Assembly: GCF_036884845.1 (NCBI RefSeq)
Contig: NZ_CP145732.1
Span: forward strand, 1,302,001-1,366,000
Length of the DNA: 64,000 bases
From: Pseudomonas sp. MAG733B
GTDB lineage: Bacteria > Pseudomonadota > Gammaproteobacteria > Pseudomonadales > Pseudomonadaceae
Direction of reading: 5' to 3'
A program made the translations under genes and the position numbers. The notes under the pieces were generated by a model. That model had not been told where the DNA came from. It was given only the letters and a program-made list of their open reading frames with translations, and made no database searches. Each line of letters opens with the position of its first letter. Position 1 is the stretch's first letter. Positions 9,074 to 17,008 of this stretch are shown piece by piece.

Positions 9074-9838
9074 ATGAATACTGTCTCGGCTTTTTATCAA
9101 AACCTCGGCCTGGCCCTTTCGCTGCTGGTCATCGCAACCTTCCTGCTGGCCGGCATGATCAAGGGTGTGATCGGTCTCGGCCTGCCGACCATTGCCATGG
9201 GTTTGCTCGGTCTGGCTATGGCGCCGTCGCAGGCTGCGGCGTTGCTGATCATCCCGGCCACGCTGACCAACGTCTGGCAACTGGCGTTCGGCGGGCATCT
9301 GCTTGGGCTGGTCAAACGGCTGTGGCCGATGTTGCTGGCGATATTCGTCGGCACCGGTGCGGGCACGCTGTGGATTGGCATGGCCGGTGGACACTGGGTC
9401 GTGCGGGGATTGGGCGCGGCGCTGTTGCTCTATGCGTTGAGCGGTTTGTTTCTGCCGACCTTGCGCGTGAGCAGTCGCAGCGAGCGCTGGCTTGGTCCGC
9501 TCTGCGGCCTGATCACCGGCGTCATCACTTCAGCCACTGGCGTGTTTGTGATTCCGGCGGTGCCGTACCTGCAAGCGCTGGGGTTGAGCAAGGACGAACT
9601 GGTGCAGGCGCTGGGTTTGTCGTTCACCGTTTCGACCCTGGCACTGGCTGGAGGATTGCTGTGGCGCGGCGCGCTTGGCGGTGGCGAGTTGAGTGCGTCG
9701 TTGCTGGCGCTGATCCCGGCGTTGCTCGGCATGTTGCTCGGGCAGTGGCTGCGCCAACGGATCAGCGCCGTGCTGTTCAAGCGCGTGTTCTTCATCGGCC
9801 TCGGATTGCTCGGCGGCCATTTGTTGATCAGCGGTTAG
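9074..9838 (+). CDS. TauE/SafE-family membrane exporter
   Basis: A 254-residue protein of about eight membrane segments, of the TauE/SafE (DUF81) family. These are thought to move sulfite, sulfoacetate or other small anions out of the cell. The two-fold repeat is visible: G-M-I-K-G-V-I-G-L-G-L-P near residue 30 and G-L-I-T-G-V-I-T-S-A-T-G-V-F near 145. The last 11 bases overlap the end of the convergent monooxygenase gene. Substrate unknown; the upstream divergent LysR gene may control it. Confidence 0.82.
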   Translation: MNTVSAFYQNLGLALSLLVIATFLLAGMIKGVIGLGLPTIAMGLLGLAMAPSQAAALLIIPATLTNVWQLAFGGHLLGLVKRLWPMLLAIFVGTGAGTLWIGMAGGHWVVRGLGAALLLYALSGLFLPTLRVSSRSERWLGPLCGLITGVITSATGVFVIPAVPYLQALGLSKDELVQALGLSFTVSTLALAGGLLWRGALGGGELSASLLALIPALLGMLLGQWLRQRISAVLFKRVFFIGLGLLGGHLLISG

Positions 9839-10142
9839 CGGACGACGGGCTGATCATCTCGATGGCGCGAATATCGAAATCCCGTTCCAGGTACTCGTCG
9901 CGCTGTTCAAGAAACTGCTTCATGTGCGGCAGGTTCGAGTGCACATCGAGATGGGCCTGGGATTCCCAGATCTCGTAGAAGATGAACAGGGTCGGGTCCT
10001 GTTTGTCGCGCAGCATGTGGTATTCGATGCAGCCGGGTTCGGCACGACTCGCTTCCACATAACCGCTGAAAAACGCTTCGAAGGCGTCGGATTTTTCCGG
10101 GCGGGTCTTGGCGTGCAGGATGAAGCCTTGGATTTCACTCAT
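9828..10142 (-). CDS. Antibiotic-biosynthesis-monooxygenase (ABM/YgiN-like) domain protein
   Basis: A 104-residue dimeric ferredoxin-like-fold protein of the ABM family. Its pattern, E-P-G-C-I-E-Y then D-P-T-L-F-I-F-Y-E-I-W, is that of quinol monooxygenase YgiN. The start has a GAGGAA ribosome site. It is divergent from the MdaB-like quinone reductase gene. In E. coli mdaB and ygiN are adjacent and were proposed to form a quinone redox cycle, so this pairing supports a YgiN-like role. Confidence 0.8.
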   Translation of the reverse strand: MSEIQGFILHAKTRPEKSDAFEAFFSGYVEASRAEPGCIEYHMLRDKQDPTLFIFYEIWESQAHLDVHSNLPHMKQFLEQRDEYLERDFDIRAIEMISPSSANR

Positions 10143-10304
10143 GAAAGACGTTCCTCAGGTCAGAGTCGGCGCCAGTCTAAGACAACAATCGGTCGATGAT
10201 TCGTGCGTTTAGATCAAATGAATTTTGCCCCGTGGGCGCTTATTCCGCGCGAGGCAGGTCGTTACTCTGCCGCCATCCACTTCCTGACCTTCCCGAGATT
10301 TCTT

Positions 10305-10895
10305 GTGAAAAAAGTCCTGTTGCTCAATGGCGGTAAAAAATTCGCCCACTCCGAAGGCCGCTACAACACCACCCTGCAAGAAGCCGCATTGAGCGTGCTG
10401 GATCGTGGCGGCGTGGATGTCAAAACCACGTTCATCGACGAGGGCTACGACGTCGCTGAAGAAGTCGCCAAGTTCCTCTGGGCCGACGTGATCATCTACC
10501 AGATGCCCGGCTGGTGGATGGGCGCGCCGTGGACCGTGAAAAAGTACCTCGACGAAGTCTTCACCGAAGGCTACGGCAGCCTCTACGCCAGCGACGGCCG
10601 CACTCGCTCAGATGCCTCGCAGAAGTACGGCAGCGGTGGTTTGATCCACGGCAAGCAATACATGCTGTCGCTGACCTGGAACGCCCCGCAGCAAGCCTTC
10701 GACGACCCGACCGATTTCTTTGAAGGCAAAGGTGTGGATGCGGTGTATTTCCCGTTTCACAAGGCCAACGAGTTCCTCGGCATGACCGGCCTGCCAACCT
10801 TCCTGAGCGTGGACGTGATGAAACGCCCGAACATCGAAGGTGATGTGGCGCGTTACGAGCAGCATTTGACCGAGGTGTTTGGCCTTAAGGCGTAA
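10305..10895 (+). CDS. mdaB: NADPH-quinone reductase, MdaB-like
   Basis: A 196-residue flavodoxin-like FAD protein that reduces quinones by two electrons. I recognise MdaB from L-L-N-G-G-K-K-F-A-H-S at the N-terminus, then Q-M-P-G-W-W-M-G-A-P-W-T-V-K-K-Y and Y-A-S-D-G-R-T-R and K-Y-G-S-G-G-L. E. coli MdaB is 193 residues and begins at the same place, so the GTG at 10305 is chosen over an open frame from 10203. Divergent from the YgiN-like gene, 162 bases apart. Probable role: protection from quinone and oxidative stress. Confidence 0.88.
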   Translation: MKKVLLLNGGKKFAHSEGRYNTTLQEAALSVLDRGGVDVKTTFIDEGYDVAEEVAKFLWADVIIYQMPGWWMGAPWTVKKYLDEVFTEGYGSLYASDGRTRSDASQKYGSGGLIHGKQYMLSLTWNAPQQAFDDPTDFFEGKGVDAVYFPFHKANEFLGMTGLPTFLSVDVMKRPNIEGDVARYEQHLTEVFGLKA

Positions 10896-10926
10896 CGCTC
10901 GGCTACTATCTGTCGCAATGGCTAAA

Positions 10927-10996
10927 AAGATCGCAGCCTTCGGCAGCTACTACGTGTACGCAATACTCTGTAGGAGCTGCCGCAGGCTGCGATCTT
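10927..10996. repeat. REP pair, AAGATCGCAGCC type
   Basis: Inverted copies of a third REP family (AAGATCGCAGCCTTCGGCAG at 10927 and its near-complement ending at 10996) with short interior spacing. They lie between mdaB and the next LysR gene. Confidence 0.8.
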
Positions 10997-11035
10997 GACG
11001 ATCCATGCCACGCCGATTCGCGAAAGAGGACACAC

Positions 11036-11947
11036 GTGAAAGCCAGATCCGATGAGTTGCAGATTTTCGTCTGCGTAATTGAATGCGGATCGATTTCCGC
11101 GGCGGCCGAGCAAGTCGGGCAAACCCCGTCGGCGGTCAGCCGCACGCTCTCGCGGCTGGAGGCCAAGCTCGATACGACGTTGATCAACCGCACCACGCGG
11201 CGCATGGACCTGACCGAAGAGGGCAAGTATTTTTTCGAGCACGCCAAGCTGATTCTCGACCAGATGGATGAACTCGAAGAGCGCCTGTCCTCGCGCCAGC
11301 AAACACCGTCCGGGCGCTTGCGCATCAACGCCGCATCGCCGTTCATGCTGCACGCCATCGTGCCGTACATCGATGAGTTCCGCCGGCTCTATCCGGACAT
11401 CCAGCTCGAACTCAACAGCAATGACCTGATCATCGACCTGCTTGAGCAAAGCACCGACATCGCCATCCGCATCGGCACGTTGGCCGACTCGACCCTGCAC
11501 GCCCGTTCCCTGGGATGCAGTCCGTTGCACATCGTCGCCAGCCCGGCCTATCTGGAAAAACACGGCACGCCGACGGCGGTGGCCGACCTGGCCGGCCATA
11601 CGCTGCTGGGCTTCACCCAGAACGAAGGCCTCAACCAGTGGCCGCTGCGCTACGTGCACGGCGATCGCTGGCCGATCCAGGCGTCGCTGAGCGCCTCCAG
11701 CGGCGAGACCATCCGCCATCTGGCGCTGGAAGGCCAGGGCATTGCCAGCCTGTCGCACTACATGACCATCGAAGACATTCGTGCCGGGCGCTTGAAAGTA
11801 TTACTGGCGGAGTTCAACAGCGGTTATCGCCAACCTATCAATGCCGTGTACTACCGCAACTCGCAACTGGCCCTGCGGATTCAATGCTTCCTGGACTTCA
11901 TCCAAGGCAAATTGGCGCTTTACGCCTCCGACGATTTCAGTGAGTGA
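11036..11947 (+). CDS. LysR-family transcriptional regulator
   Basis: A 303-residue LysR regulator of the large subgroup with D-E-L-Q-I-F-V-C-V-I-E-C-G-S-I-S-A-A-A at the N-terminus and the wing N-R-T-T-R-R-M-D-L-T. The effector domain begins near residue 90 (P-S-G-R-L-R-I-N-A). This subgroup often regulates an oxidoreductase gene next door. Here an SDR gene follows on the same strand 103 bases downstream, a possible target or operon partner. Confidence 0.85.
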   Translation: MKARSDELQIFVCVIECGSISAAAEQVGQTPSAVSRTLSRLEAKLDTTLINRTTRRMDLTEEGKYFFEHAKLILDQMDELEERLSSRQQTPSGRLRINAASPFMLHAIVPYIDEFRRLYPDIQLELNSNDLIIDLLEQSTDIAIRIGTLADSTLHARSLGCSPLHIVASPAYLEKHGTPTAVADLAGHTLLGFTQNEGLNQWPLRYVHGDRWPIQASLSASSGETIRHLALEGQGIASLSHYMTIEDIRAGRLKVLLAEFNSGYRQPINAVYYRNSQLALRIQCFLDFIQGKLALYASDDFSE

Positions 11948-12050
11948 TTCGTGACCACCGCGCAAGAGTGAATTGGGCCGGCAGGGATTTTTCGTCAGGG
12001 ATCACTGCTTGATACTGGCTGCATCACTTATCAACGCAGGGAGTTTCTCC

Positions 12051-12944
12051 ATGAACGTATTCGTCACCGGCGCTGCCGGTTTTATCGGCGGCTCCATCGC
12101 CACGGGCCTGATCAAGGCCGGTCACAGCGTCAGCGGCCTGGTGCGCAACGCCGCACAAGCCGATGAGTTGCGCGCGCAGGGTATCACGCCAGTGATCGGC
12201 ACGCTTGACGACAGCGCACTACTGGCCGAGCAGGCCCGCGCCGCCGACGCCGTCATCAACGCTGCCAGCAGCGATCATCGTGCAGCGGTGGAAGCCTTGC
12301 TCGATGCCTTGCGCGGTTCCAACAAAGTGTTCCTGCACACCAGCGGTTCGAGCATCGTCGGCGATGCGTCGGGTGGTAAATCCAGCGACGTCATTTACTT
12401 TGAAGACAACCTGCCAGAACCCACCGTCGACAAGGCGGCTCGCGTGGCCATCGACAACCTGATCCTTGCCGCAGCGAAGGACGGGGTGAACTCGGCAGTC
12501 ATTTGCAACACCCTGATCTACGGCCACAGCCTGGGCGTCAACCGCGACAGCGTGCAATTGCCACGCTTGCTGAAACAGGCGCGCAAAAGTGGCGTGGTGC
12601 GCCATGTCGGCACTGGCCAGAACATCTGGTCCAACGTGCACATCGAAGACGTCGTGGCCCTGTACTTGCTGGCGCTGACCAAGAACGTACCGGGCACGTT
12701 CTACTTCGTCGAAAGCGGTGAAGCGTCGTTCATCGACATGACCACGGCCATGGGCCAGGCGTTGAATCTGGGCCAGCCGCAGGACTGGCCGCTGAAAGAT
12801 GCAGAAGCCGAGTGGGGCTATGAAATGGCCAATTATGGCCTGGGTTCCAATAGCCGGGTTCGTGGCAAGCATGCGCGGGAATTGCTGGGCTGGGTGCCGA
12901 AGCGGACTTCGGTGGTTGAGTGGATTCGCAACGAGATGGTGTGA
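12051..12944 (+). CDS. NAD(P)-dependent epimerase/reductase (extended-SDR-like)
   Basis: A 297-residue Rossmann protein with the nucleotide motif T-G-A-A-G-F-I-G-G at residues 5-13. The catalytic Ser may lie in H-T-S-G-S-S; there is no clear YxxxK, so the active site may be atypical. The start is the ATG after AGGGAG, giving a standard N-terminus. An in-frame extension back to 11973 has no family match. It resembles the SDR family of NAD(P)H-binding proteins rather than a known sugar epimerase; substrate unknown. A long palindrome follows. Confidence 0.75.
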   Translation: MNVFVTGAAGFIGGSIATGLIKAGHSVSGLVRNAAQADELRAQGITPVIGTLDDSALLAEQARAADAVINAASSDHRAAVEALLDALRGSNKVFLHTSGSSIVGDASGGKSSDVIYFEDNLPEPTVDKAARVAIDNLILAAAKDGVNSAVICNTLIYGHSLGVNRDSVQLPRLLKQARKSGVVRHVGTGQNIWSNVHIEDVVALYLLALTKNVPGTFYFVESGEASFIDMTTAMGQALNLGQPQDWPLKDAEAEWGYEMANYGLGSNSRVRGKHARELLGWVPKRTSVVEWIRNEMV

Positions 12945-12970
12945 GTTCGCTTTAGACCGCGTCATCGTTC

Positions 12971-13061
12971 ATCGCGGGCAAGCCTTGCTCCTACAAGTTT
13001 TGTGTCGTTCGCCAATTTCGTGAACGACACAAAACCTGTAGGAGCAAGGCTTGCCCGCGAT
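12971..13061. repeat. 91-base nearly perfect palindrome built on a REP pair
   Basis: Left arm 12971-13010 and right arm 13022-13061 are complementary at 39 of 40 positions, with an 11-base loop. The outer parts are REP sequence (ATCGCGGGCAAGCCTTGCTC). The inner 14 bases of each arm (ending TTTTGTGTCGTTC on the left) also pair, unlike the other REPINs here whose interiors do not match. It lies between the SDR gene and sulP. Confidence 0.9.
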
Positions 13062-13149
13062 TGCGTTTTCGAAGTCCCTGCAACTGGCCGGGTCGCTCTC
13101 GATTCCGTAACATCCGCAAATTCTTTTCGCCCCCAGTATGCGGTCCCCC

Positions 13150-14595
13150 ATGAAACCAATCAGTCTACGCGCCGATGTCCTGGCCGGACTCACCACTTCT
13201 TTTGCCCTGCTGCCCGAATGCATCGCCTTCGCCCTGGTGGCCCATCTCAACCCGCTGATGGGGCTGTATGGCGCGTTCATCATTTGCACCCTGACCGCGT
13301 TGTTCGGCGGTCGGCCGGGCATGGTCTCCGGTGCCGCCGGGTCGATGGCCGTGGTTATCGTCGCCCTGGTGGTGCAACACGGCGTGCAGTACTTGCTCGC
13401 AACGGTGTTGATGGGCGGGTTGATCATGATGGCGTTCGGGCTTTTTAGGCTCGGCAAACTGGTGCGCATGGTGCCCCATCCGGTGATGCTCGGCTTCGTC
13501 AACGGCCTGGCGATCATCATCGCGCTGGCGCAGTTGGAGCATTTCAAGAGCGGCGAGACCTGGCTCAGCGGCACGCCGCTGTACATGATGATCGGACTGG
13601 TCGCCGTGACCATGGCCATCGTGTATGTGCTGCCACGACTGACCCGCACGGTACCGCCGGCACTGGTGGCGATCCTCGGTGTGGGCCTGGCGGTTTATCT
13701 CCTTGGTTTGCCAACCCGCACTCTGGGCGACATGGCGCACATTGCCGGTGGCTTGCCGACGCTGGCGCTGCCGGACATTCCGTGGAGTCTGGAAACCCTG
13801 CGCATCATTGCGCCGTACGCAATCCTGATGGCGCTGGTCGGCCTGCTGGAAACCCTGCTGACCCTGAACCTCACCGACGAAATCACCGAGAGCCGCGGCT
13901 ATCCGGATCGCGAGTGTGTGGCATTGGGAGCGGCGAACATGGTCTCCGGCGTATTCGGCGGCATGGGCGGTTGCGCGATGATCGGCCAGACCGTGATCAA
14001 CCTCAGTTCCGGTGGGCGTGGGCGCTTGTCCGGCGTCGTAGCCGGGGTGTCGATTCTGCTGTTCATCCTGTTCCTGTCGCCGCTGATTGAGCGCATTCCG
14101 TTGGCGGCGCTGGTGGGGGTGATGTTCGTGGTGTCGCAGCAGACCTTCGCCTGGGCCTCGTTGCGCGTGATCAATAAAGTGCCGCTGAACGACGCGCTGG
14201 TGATCATCGCCGTGACGGTGATTACCGTGTTTACCGACCTGGCTACCGCCGTGCTCTGCGGCATCATCATTGCGGCGCTGAACTTTGCCTGGCAGCAGGC
14301 GCGTCAGCTGTACGCCGACAGCCATCTGGAAAACGACGGCAGCAAGCTGTACCGGGTGCATGGCACCTTGTTCTTCGCCTCGACCACGCCGTTTCTCAAT
14401 CAATTCGATCCCACCAACGACCCGACGCAAGTGACGCTGGATTGTCGCCACCTGAGCTTCGTCGATTACTCCGCCATCGCCGCGCTGGACACCCTGCGCG
14501 AGCGCTACACCAAGGCCGGCAAGCACCTGCGGGTGCTGGGCCTGTCCGAGCGTTGCAAGAAGCTGCTCAAGCGTGCGCGCGTGCATCACGACTGA
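13150..14595 (+). CDS. SulP-family anion transporter with STAS domain
   Basis: A 481-residue inner-membrane SulP protein. The N-terminal region has 10 or more hydrophobic segments starting R-A-D-V-L-A-G-L-T-T-S-F-A-L-L-P-E, with H-P-V-M-L-G-F-V-N-G in the core. A C-terminal STAS domain (about residues 395-478) contains L-S-F-V-D-Y-S-A. SulP proteins move sulfate, bicarbonate or carboxylates; the substrate here is unknown. Two start codons (13138, 13150) are possible and neither has a clear ribosome site; I chose the second because it opens at the family N-terminus. A decayed partial copy of a paralogue lies at 19873-20239. Confidence 0.87.
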   Translation: MKPISLRADVLAGLTTSFALLPECIAFALVAHLNPLMGLYGAFIICTLTALFGGRPGMVSGAAGSMAVVIVALVVQHGVQYLLATVLMGGLIMMAFGLFRLGKLVRMVPHPVMLGFVNGLAIIIALAQLEHFKSGETWLSGTPLYMMIGLVAVTMAIVYVLPRLTRTVPPALVAILGVGLAVYLLGLPTRTLGDMAHIAGGLPTLALPDIPWSLETLRIIAPYAILMALVGLLETLLTLNLTDEITESRGYPDRECVALGAANMVSGVFGGMGGCAMIGQTVINLSSGGRGRLSGVVAGVSILLFILFLSPLIERIPLAALVGVMFVVSQQTFAWASLRVINKVPLNDALVIIAVTVITVFTDLATAVLCGIIIAALNFAWQQARQLYADSHLENDGSKLYRVHGTLFFASTTPFLNQFDPTNDPTQVTLDCRHLSFVDYSAIAALDTLRERYTKAGKHLRVLGLSERCKKLLKRARVHHD

Positions 14596-14781
14596 CGGGA
14601 AACAGGTTGGCGGCGATGAAAATTCGCCGCCCTGATTTTCATTATTCGCGACACGACATATCCATTAACGACACGCCTTACCTCTGTACGAAAATTACTT
14701 TCACCTCGTTTGATAATCGAGCCTCGAAATGTTTTAAGAGTTTCACAAATATTTCGACGTGACCCTCTCGAGGAGTACCGC

Positions 14782-16131
14782 ATGACCCTGTCCTTCGGCT
14801 ATTGGCTGCTGGTGTATGCCGCTATCGCCATCATTGCACTGATCGTTCTGATCGCCCGTTACCGGCTCAACCCGTTCATTGTCATCACCCTGATTTCCAT
14901 TGGCCTGGCGCTGGTGGCGGGGATGCCGCCGTCGGGTGTGGTCGGCGCTTATGAAGCCGGAGTCGGCAAGACCCTGGGGCATATCGCGCTGGTGGTGGCA
15001 TTAGGCACGATGCTCGGCAAGATGATGGCCGAGTCTGGCGGCGCCGAGCAGGTGGCGCGGACCCTGATCGATCGTTTCGGCGAGAAAAACGCGCACTGGG
15101 CGATGGTCTGCATCGCGTTCCTGGTGGGCTTGCCGCTGTTCTTCGAGGTCGGTTTCGTGTTGCTGGTGCCGATCGCGTTTACCGTGGCGCGGCGAGTTGG
15201 CGTGTCGATCCTGATGGTCGGTTTGCCGATGGTCGCGGGGCTTTCGGTGGTGCATGCGCTGGTGCCACCGCACCCGGCGGCGATGCTCGCGGTGCAGGTG
15301 TATCAGGCGTCGGTGGGGCAGACCTTGCTCTACGCGATTGCGGTTGGCATTCCGACCGCCATCATTGCCGGCCCGCTGTACGCCAAGTTCATCGTGCCGC
15401 GCATCCAGTTGCCGGCGGAAAACCCGCTGGAACGGCAGTTCCTCGAACGTGAACCGCGCGACAGCCTGCCGGGTTTCGGCATCACCATGGCGACCATTCT
15501 GTTGCCCGTAGTGCTGATGCTGATCGGCGGCTGGGCTAACCTGATTTCCACGCCGGGCACCGGTTTCAACCAGTTCCTGCTGTTCATCGGCAACTCGGTG
15601 ATTGCGCTGCTGCTGGCGACCTTGCTGAGCTTCTGGACCCTCGGTCTGGCGCAGGGCTTCAACCGTGAATCGATCCTCAAGTTCACCAACGAATGCCTGG
15701 CACCGACCGCGAGCATTACACTGCTGGTGGGCGCCGGTGGCGGTCTGAACCGGATTCTGGTGGACGCCGGCGTCACCGATCAGATCGTCGGCCTGGCGCA
15801 CGAATTCCATTTGTCGCCACTGTTGATGGGCTGGCTGTTCGCCGCGCTGATGCGCATCGCTACCGGTTCCGCCACCGTGGCCATGACCACTGCGTCCGGC
15901 GTGGTTGCGCCGGTGGCGATTGGTTTGGGCTATCCGCATCCGGAGTTGTTGGTACTGGCGACAGGCGCCGGCTCGGTGATTTTTTCCCACGTCAACGACG
16001 GCGGCTTCTGGTTGATCAAGGAATACTTCAACATGACGGTCACCCAGACCTTCAAGACCTGGACGGTGCTGGAAACCATTATTTCCGTCGTCGCGTTCGC
16101 GTTGACCGTCGGCCTTTCTTACCTGATTTAA
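14782..16131 (+). CDS. GntP-family permease (gluconate/D-serine transporter type)
   Basis: A 449-residue membrane protein of the GntP family with about 12 hydrophobic segments. Recognisable stretches are R-Y-R-L-N-P-F near 30, L-V-P-P-H-P-A-A near 160 and the C-terminal S-H-V-N-D-G-G-F-W. The start has AGGAG at 14771. It is first in an operon with an RpiR regulator (15 bases on) and a D-aminoacylase. That context points to uptake of a D-amino acid, an N-acyl-D-amino acid or a related compound rather than gluconate. The substrate is inferred from context only. Confidence 0.82.
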   Translation: MTLSFGYWLLVYAAIAIIALIVLIARYRLNPFIVITLISIGLALVAGMPPSGVVGAYEAGVGKTLGHIALVVALGTMLGKMMAESGGAEQVARTLIDRFGEKNAHWAMVCIAFLVGLPLFFEVGFVLLVPIAFTVARRVGVSILMVGLPMVAGLSVVHALVPPHPAAMLAVQVYQASVGQTLLYAIAVGIPTAIIAGPLYAKFIVPRIQLPAENPLERQFLEREPRDSLPGFGITMATILLPVVLMLIGGWANLISTPGTGFNQFLLFIGNSVIALLLATLLSFWTLGLAQGFNRESILKFTNECLAPTASITLLVGAGGGLNRILVDAGVTDQIVGLAHEFHLSPLLMGWLFAALMRIATGSATVAMTTASGVVAPVAIGLGYPHPELLVLATGAGSVIFSHVNDGGFWLIKEYFNMTVTQTFKTWTVLETIISVVAFALTVGLSYLI

Positions 16132-16146
16132 CCGGAGTCGCCTGCC

Positions 16147-17007
16147 ATGGACATCCTCTACCAGATCCGCGCCCGTCAGGATTCCTTCAGTGCCGGTGAA
16201 GGACGCATCGCTCGCCTGATGCTCGACGACGTAGGATTTGCCGCATCCGCCAGTCTCGATGAGCTGGCGGTGCGGGCGGAGGTGAGTACCGCGACACTGT
16301 CGCGCTTTGCCCGCACGGTCGGCTGCAAGGATCTGCGCGACCTGCGCCTGCAACTGGCCCAGGCCAGCGGCGTCGGCAGCCGCTTTCTCGATCCGGCGGG
16401 CACGCCTGAGCAATCGGCGTTTTACGGGCAGATTGTTGGCGATATCGAATCGACCTTGCGCCAGCATCTGTCGGCGTTCGACGAGTCACGCTTCGCCGAT
16501 GCCGTGAAACTGCTGGGCAAGGCGCAGATGATTCACGCCTTCGGCATGGGCGGTTGCTCGACCTTGTGCAGCGACGAACTGCAAGTGCGGCTGGTGCGCC
16601 TCGGCTACCCGATCGCGGTGTGCCACGATTCGGTAATGATGCGCGTCACCGCCGCCAGCCTCAGTGCCGAGCACGTTGTGATCGTCTGCTCGCTGACCGG
16701 GATCACCCCGGAGCTGGTGGAAACGGTGGAGCTGGCGCGCAACTACGGCGCACGGATTCTGGCGATCACCCGAAGCGACTCGCCGCTCGCGCAACTGGCC
16801 GACATCGTGCTGCCGCTGCAAAGCGCCGAAACCTCATTCATCTACAAACCTACGGCGGCACGCTACGGCATGCTGCTGGCCATCGATGTGCTTGCCACCG
16901 AGCTGGCACTGGCCAATCCTCAGGACAATCAAGAACGTCTGCGGCGGATCAAACTCGCCCTGGACGATTACCGCGGCGGCGACGATCACCTGCCGCTGGG
17001 AGACTGA
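16147..17007 (+). CDS. MurR/RpiR-family regulator with SIS domain
   Basis: A 286-residue regulator. The N-terminal HTH_6 domain covers about residues 1-77 (S-T-A-T-L-S-R-F-A-R-T-V-G-C recognition helix), and a C-terminal SIS sugar-isomerase-like domain about 120-255 (F-G-M-G-G-C-S at its start, S-L-T-G-I-T-P in the phosphosugar loop). SIS regulators usually sense phosphosugars such as MurNAc-6-P. It sits between a GntP permease and a D-aminoacylase and probably controls this operon. Start preceded by CCGGAG. Confidence 0.85.
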   Translation: MDILYQIRARQDSFSAGEGRIARLMLDDVGFAASASLDELAVRAEVSTATLSRFARTVGCKDLRDLRLQLAQASGVGSRFLDPAGTPEQSAFYGQIVGDIESTLRQHLSAFDESRFADAVKLLGKAQMIHAFGMGGCSTLCSDELQVRLVRLGYPIAVCHDSVMMRVTAASLSAEHVVIVCSLTGITPELVETVELARNYGARILAITRSDSPLAQLADIVLPLQSAETSFIYKPTAARYGMLLAIDVLATELALANPQDNQERLRRIKLALDDYRGGDDHLPLGD

Positions 17008-17008
17008 C

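Noticed and set aside
14710..14781. Upstream extension of the GntP permease
   Set aside because: The extra 24 residues are not hydrophobic and lie before an AGGAG ribosome site that fits the ATG at 14782.
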